NCBI GenBank assembly: GCA_029216955.1
Contig: JANAVB010044017.1
Coordinates: 7,360,502 to 7,424,501 of the forward strand
DNA from: Iris pallida
Taxonomy: Eukaryota; Streptophyta; Magnoliopsida; Asparagales; Iridaceae
Reading direction: 5' to 3'
DNA length: 64,000 nt
A model generated the notes under the pieces. It searched no databases. It was not told the DNA's origin and saw only the letters and a program-made list of their open reading frames with translations. A program made the position numbers and the translations under genes. Numbering within the stretch: position 1 is the stretch's first letter; each line of letters begins with the position of its first letter. Of this stretch, positions 59,672 through 64,000 are shown piece by piece.

Positions 59672-61580
59672 TCACTGAGGACCCCTGTCGCACATCTGGG
59701 CTAGCATGTACTCATACTGCTCCTGTGTGAGCTGCACTGTAGGGGCAGTAGGAGGCAGTGCAATGTCTGGAGTCGTCGCCGTCGATGGACTGGGAGGACG
59801 TATCTGCTCCAGCTCTCGCAGTCGCTCGCCATGCGCAGCAAGGGTACTCACCATCCTCTCAGTACTCTCCTCAATCGAAGTTTGTACCTGAGTGAGTGAG
59901 GCAGCTCGACCTGTCTAACCTCTGTACGCTGCATAGACTCGGTGAGCGTGTGCAAGCTGGCAGCTGTAGCCTGCTACAGACTCATCAGCTCCTCGACCGC
60001 ATCAAATCGTCCGGTGATCATTGGATCGTCGCTCTGTGATATGGTGATCAGAAATCTGCTGCTGCAACTCGCAACGCAGCTCGTCGATCTGACAACCAAT
60101 ATCCTGAGCTCGTGATGACGCCTGCGAAGCTGGAGACTGCGTACTGACAGAGGGGGCCCGGGATGACTCTGAAGCCAAATAGGTGCCGTAGGATCCCGTA
60201 CCGTAGTACGTACTCTTCTGAAGACCGCCAACGGCGGTCATCTAGAGGTCGTCCTACGATGGAACTGTAGGCGGCTGGGAGGAAGTACCAGCCCCTTCCT
60301 CTGCTGGCGCACTAGCAGCAGCAGCCGCCTCCTTTTGTAGCCGAAGAAACTCGGCCTAGAAAAATGTTTGCTAACGTGTAAGTGTTTGCTAAAGTCTATA
60401 TTGATATCTATTTTCCTGTTTTCTAAATTATAGTAAATAAATATAAAGAATAGAACGTACATATGCCTGCGTCGCCCTCTCGTCAATGAACTCCCCAGCC
60501 CTCCGATGGGTGATCAGGAAGACGGTCACTATGTTCGGGTCCTCACCCTTTTTTACCTGTTAAAATATATTATCTATTATTAGTATTAAACATTCTATCC
60601 AACTATATATAAAATGATGTCCGTCATAGAAAATGTACCAGACGACAAAAATGCTCCGTCATCGGAATGGAGCCACCACACCACTTACTGGCGCTCGATC
60701 GCGCCACCTTGGCCTTGTCAGACCGCTCCTGGTACCTGGCCTCGTCGAATCTAGCCTCCATCGCAGTCCACTGCTCTGGCGTGATCCAACCATGGATCGG
60801 CTTTCCGGAGCGATCACGAGACTTCTGGTCGTGGATCGCATCACGGATGAGCTTGCCTGCGACGGCAGAAAATTGGGCCTCGATTTTCGCCGTCCGGTGT
60901 GGTGGATTGAAATAGGTCCTCTATAAGAAGTAAAATAGAAAAGTTATATAATATACACAAATAATTATTAAAACTTAAAAATAAACAAATTTTTAACCTT
61001 GAAGTGGGCCAACCAAAAGGCCTTCCTATCTGCGGGAGCATCTGAGTAGTTAATCCAAGGCCCACCATAGTTCTGCCTCAAAAATAATCCCAACTGTCTC
61101 TGTACTGCAGGAGGCCGATATCTATACAATAATAAATTTCATGAATGTATATGTACATATAATCATTTGAGAAATATATATTAACTAATTAACTTACTTC
61201 GTAGGCCCGTCCGTCCAAATCTCCATACGCGTCTCGTCCGGGGGAGCGCATGGAGGGTCGCTCTCACCTCCTGCCTGGGCAGGATCAGTCTGATCGCCGT
61301 CCTCCATATGCTCGGTGTCGGCTCTCTCCATAGAGTCGTCGACAGGAGGAATGCTGGACACGGAAGGAATGCTGGACGCGGGATCAGGAATGCTGGACGA
61401 CGAGGGAGGAGTCGCCAACCTGCTGGAACTATCCTGTCCCGGTAATGAACCGGAAACAGAACGGTACACTGGCGTACTCGGAGATGAGGATGAGGGTACG
61501 AAATCTGCATCCCCAGCCCGAAGCGGATGGGACTGCCTAATATAATATTCTCCGTGCCATCCTCCTCCTGGTCTAGTCAT
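59672..61580 (-). pseudogene. CACTA TNPA-like protein (Transposase_24 type), five exons
   Basis: Exons on the minus strand: 61580-61198 (MTRPGGGWHGEYYIRQ, then Ser/Pro-rich), 61121-60998 (YRPPAVQRQLGLF, WINYSDAPADRKAFWL), 60920-60639 (KLIRDAIHDQKSRDR, GWITPEQWTAMEARF, SDKAKVARSSASKW), 60556-60461 (VTVFLITHRRAGEFIDE) and 60355-59672. All inner borders are GT...AG. The middle exons match the plant En/Spm Transposase_24 pattern; such proteins bind the subterminal repeats and help transposition in the nucleus. Exon 5 has two stops before MTAVGGLQKSTYYG, then frame changes near 60030 and 59930. It ends with EQYEYMLAQMCDRGPQ, a Leu/Gln coiled-coil-like end. Confidence 0.87.
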
Positions 61581-61752
61581 ACCTGATAATAACATATGAA
61601 AATAAAATAAATATACATATTTATATAATAGACATCACAGATTTTTGAAAAATCTCATAGTCACAGATAAAAGTGTCACTAAAGTGTCATAGATTTATAT
61701 GATAAAAGTGTCACTAAAGTGTCAAATATGATGATAAAACAAACGTACAGAT

Positions 61753-62496
61753 TTAATCCTCTTCTGAAAATTTATCTAGTTCGTTTAGCTCTTCTTCTTC
61801 TTCTTCTTCTTCTTCTTCTTCTTCTTCCTCTTCTACATCTTCACTTTCATCTGCATCTTCCTCTTCAGATAATTCTACTTCTTCTACACAATTAAATGTG
61901 TAATGAGAAACTTTCGTCGTGTCCACTTCTATAATATTTGTTACAAGAGGTAGTTCATCCTTCTGATAAGCTATATCGTCAACCTCAAAGGTATTTCTAG
62001 CTTTGATCTTGCATACTGCCCACCAGTCCGACCTTGTTGTTCCCCGTTTAGGATAACTTGTGAAGTACATGAGCTGAGCCTGACTTGATAGGACAAATGG
62101 TTCATAGGCTTGATATCGACGCAGATAGTTTATATCCACAAGACCGTGCTTGTCTACTTTCCAACCTTGACCTTCAATCGGATCGAACCAATCACACCTG
62201 AATAACACAATTTTAGCAGGCTCTATTCCATAACTATATGTCAGCTCCACAATCTCCCGTAGGATGCCATAGAAATCGTTGCCCGCATCAACATCTTTGT
62301 AGTTCGAAGATCTGATACACAAACAGCTGTTTTTGGTGGAATCGAGATCCACAAAGTTGTCTCTGATCGGGCAAGTTGTTGACTTGAACCTAAACCCATT
62401 AACATAGTAGCTTGGCCATATTTTTGCAGCATAAATTGGTCCCTTGGCTAGCGTTCTAATAGACTCATTCTCAAGTCTTGCGTATGGACGATCGAC
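61753..62496 (-). CDS. CACTA TNPD C-terminal exon (DUF4216)
   Basis: The exon begins after a 3' splice site (GTGGTATTTAG, ending at 62497) and is open for 247 codons to TAA at 61753. It holds LAKGPIYAAKIWPSYYVNGF, CLCIRSSNYKDVDAGNDFYG, IVLFRCDWFDPIEGQG, HGLVDINYLRRYQAYEPFVL and SDWWAVCKIKARN, the DUF4216 pattern at the end of CACTA TNPD transposases. The tail is a run of Glu encoded by a TTC microsatellite (about 61792-61827). Upstream exons with the catalytic domain are absent, so this is a fragment. Confidence 0.92.
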   Translation of the reverse strand, partial: VDRPYARLENESIRTLAKGPIYAAKIWPSYYVNGFRFKSTTCPIRDNFVDLDSTKNSCLCIRSSNYKDVDAGNDFYGILREIVELTYSYGIEPAKIVLFRCDWFDPIEGQGWKVDKHGLVDINYLRRYQAYEPFVLSSQAQLMYFTSYPKRGTTRSDWWAVCKIKARNTFEVDDIAYQKDELPLVTNIIEVDTTKVSHYTFNCVEEVELSEEEDADESEDVEEEEEEEEEEEEEEELNELDKFSEED

Positions 62497-62570
62497 CTAA
62501 ATACCACAAAAAAATAAATTAAGCTCATTCTCAAGTGCATATTGTAGAAGCATGGAAAATATTGCTTTTA

Positions 62571-62622
62571 GTCCTATATCGGAAAGGAGAAGAAGAAAGG
62601 GCTCACTCCATTCTATAAATAG
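62571..62622 (+). promoter_or_regulatory. Promoter of element F: snRNA-gene-like USE box plus TATA box
   Basis: GTCCTATATCG (62571-62581) is a one- or two-base variant of the plant upstream sequence element RTCCCACATCG. TATAAATAG is at 62614-62622. The 32 bases between them fit the RNA polymerase II type of plant snRNA promoter rather than the polymerase III type, which has about ten fewer. No snRNA sequence follows. Confidence 0.5.
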
Positions 62623-62666
62623 AGCCCCCTTGCCTCCTTTGAAAAGGGCACCAACTTCTCTTCCCT

Positions 62667-62879
62667 CCTTCCTCTTCCTACTACGCACCTTCGGGTGCTA
62701 AGTCGAAGAAGTCTAGGGCATTGCGGGCTCAACAAGCCCAGTCAACTGTCCAAACTACTGACCATCAGAGAGTCCCGCTAACTGTCATACAGACCTCTGA
62801 TGGAAAGTTGTACAGAACCGCCCGTGTCCAGCCCCCGGCAAAAAATGGACAGAATGGTTCTCAAAAGTCTCCTTACTAG
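62667..62879 (+). pseudogene. Element F ORF1-like fragment
   Basis: An open frame reads YYAPSGAKSKKSRALRAQ, then VPLTVIQTSDGKLYRTARVQ and a short end before TAG at 62877-62879. It matches the C-terminal part of the element E ORF1 at more than half of its residues, with the same spacing. In E a stop follows DGKLY, whereas here the match continues through GQNGSQKSP. No start codon is seen in the right place, so it is a fragment or the frame starts upstream by splicing. Confidence 0.6.
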
Positions 62880-62984
62880 CCTCAGATCAGGGAGCAAATA
62901 CGTTAGTCCCAAAATGATGGTTCCATGCGGCTCGAAATTGTCCATAGAAAAGAATAGGATTTTCTATACGGCCCGAAAATCAAT

Positions 62985-63325
62985 ATGAAGCTTCATGCGG
63001 ATCAAAACCCAGGAATCTTCATGCGGCTCACAAAACCCAGGAAGCTTCATACGGTTCAGAAACTTCATGCGGCTCAGAAACGTCATGCGGCCCAGAAACT
63101 TCATGCGGCCCAGAAGCTTCATGCGGTTCAGAAGCTTCATGCGGCTCAGAAATGTCATGCGGCCCAGAAACTTCATACGGCCCAGAAACTTCATGCGGCC
63201 CAGAAGCTTCATGCGGTTTAGAAGCTTCATGCGGTTCAGAAACTTCATGCGGACCAGAAGCTTCATGCGGTTCAGAAACCTTCATGCAGCTCAGAAAGGT
63301 TCATGCGGCCTTATGCGGTTTGAAG
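62985..63325 (+). repeat. 18-bp tandem array with ATGCGG core in element F
   Basis: About 17 units of the form AAACTTCATGCGGCTCAG. The core CATGCGG is kept in nearly all units, while the CTT, CGT and TGT triplets before it and the CTC, CCC and TTC triplets after it vary. Since 18 is a multiple of three, long frames appear on both strands, but they are not genes. Confidence 0.93.
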
Positions 63326-63489
63326 ATAGACTGAACAGCTGGCCATAATTGCTCTGATATAAAGTGGCAGTTCTGACGGCTCTAACATAATGAAGAGACA
63401 CGTCATGCTCATCAAAAGACGAGAAAATCTCTGAGATAGCCGGCTCAGTTCACAAATTCCAAGGAGGATTAATTATGCAGACCGCCTAG

Positions 63490-63800
63490 GCCACCCTTAT
63501 GCGGTTCAGTTGGGGGCCACCCTTATGCGATTCAGTTGGAGGCCATCCTTATGCGGCTCAGTTGGGGGCCATCCTTATGCGGCTCAGTTGGGGGCCATCC
63601 TTATGCGGCTCAGTTGGAGGCCATCCTTATGCGGTTCAGTTGGAGGCCACCCTCATGCGGCTCGGCTGTGGGGCCATCCTTATGCGGCTCGGTTGTGAGG
63701 CCATCGTCATGCGGCTCGGTTGTGAGGCCACCCTCATGCAGCTCAATTAGTAGACCACACTCATGCGGCTCTGCCAGGGTGCCCCGTTCATGCGGCTCGC
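63490..63800 (+). repeat. 26-28-bp tandem array with the same ATGCGGCTC core
   Basis: About 11 units such as CCATCCTTATGCGGCTCAGTTGGGGG (starts at 63543, 63569 and 63595, 26 bp apart), later units with GTTGTGAGG instead of CAGTTGGGG and 27-28 bp long. Outside ATGCGGCTC the unit is unrelated to the 18-bp array. Confidence 0.93.
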
Positions 63801-63873
63801 TGTATAAATGACAGTTGGGACACGTGACAGAAGATTGACTAAGACTTATCCACTCGGATTCAGTAAATCATAA

Positions 63874-64000
63874 CAATACAGATTTATTACAATCATCATA
63901 ACTGCCCAGATCGATTTCCAACAAGCAATGCAGATTTATTGCAATCATCATAACTGTCCGGATCGATTTCCAACAAACAATACAGATTTGTTGCAATCAA
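63874..64000 (+). repeat. 52-bp tandem repeat, at least 2.4 copies
   Basis: CAAT(A/G)CAGATTT(A/G)TT(A/G)CAATCA begins at 63874, 63926 and 63978. The unit continues with TCATAACTG(C/T)CC(A/G)GATCGATTTCCAAC. The array runs past the window end. Confidence 0.93.

Larger units (their letters stand above)
58852..62542 (-). mobile_element. CACTA (En/Spm) transposon, 3' half, cut by element F
   Basis: The element border CACTACTAAAATAAGCC begins at 58852 and is followed by about 450 bases of subterminal AGCGACGT repeats. On the minus strand it holds the C-terminal exon of TNPD (DUF4216) and a five-exon TNPA-like gene, in the order usual for CACTA elements. The N-terminal TNPD exons and the other terminus are not in the window. 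Element F enters an intron at 62543. Stops in the TNPA-like gene suggest a dead copy. Confidence 0.9.
62543..64000 (+). mobile_element. Element F: Tat-related LTR element (starts here, runs off the window)
   Basis: The first bases TGTAGAAGCATGGAAAATATT match the start of the element E LTR (TGTAGAAACATGAAAAATATG). A protein fragment at 62667-62879 matches E ORF1. Two ATGCGGC arrays and a 52-bp repeat follow. F is on the plus strand and sits in an intron of the CACTA TNPD gene. The LTR end was not located, and no gag or pol is within the window. Confidence 0.65.

Noticed and set aside
62685..62698. GCACC-TTCG-GGTGC hairpin with a UUCG loop in element F
   Set aside because: These bases encode part of the conserved ORF1 block (APSGA); in E the pairing is not kept while the protein is.
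63028..63348. Frames of 80-117 codons on both strands near 63 kb
   Set aside because: They arise from the 18-bp tandem array, whose period is a multiple of three; all are repeats of six residues.
62985..63800. CRISPR array
   Set aside because: Tandem minisatellites without unique spacers, in a plant nuclear context.

Overview
The window is repeat-dense nuclear DNA of a flowering plant. It carries plant-type Ty3/gypsy elements of the Tekay/Del and Tat lineages, a CACTA (En/Spm) transposon, a copia-like LTR, long microsatellites, and one broken intron-containing sugar-transporter gene of the plant VGT family. I cannot name the species. No intact cellular gene was found; nearly every element reading frame carries stops or frameshifts.

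Layout. Positions 1-1848 hold the 3' end of a Tekay element (A). At 1849-10701 lies B, a minus-strand non-autonomous element made of two 3.9-kb LTRs around a 1.07-kb non-coding core, bounded by CTTGA duplications. Positions 10702-14172 hold tandem repeats and the 3' end of another Tekay element (G).

Positions 14173-50422 are one old Tekay element (C, plus strand, about 8.5 kb of its own sequence) split by three insertions. D (16981-27655) is a minus-strand Tekay element inside gag. E (29685-42098) is a minus-strand Tat element with two RNase H domains, inside the RNase H region. H (42915-47570) is a 4.65-kb solo LTR inside integrase. The reading frames of C resume across each insertion.

Positions 50423-55500 are low-copy-looking sequence with four exons of a VGT-like sugar transporter pseudogene (52899-53776). 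Positions 56200-58851 hold a broken plant-transposon-type ORF with its own promoter-like leader, then a copia-like polypurine tract and LTR. Positions 58852-62542 are the 3' half of a minus-strand CACTA element (TNPD C-terminal DUF4216 exon and a five-exon TNPA-like gene). It is interrupted at 62543 by F, a Tat-related element that runs off the window.

The most unusual signal is a short core, ATGCGGC(T)C, in large numbers in three elements: the LTRs of D; the LTRs, 3' region and ORF1 of E; and F, where it forms two tandem arrays with different periods (18 and 26 bp). Only the core is shared. E also carries an apparent antisense transcription unit (TATA box, ATG, splice site, AATAAA) between integrase and its 3' LTR.
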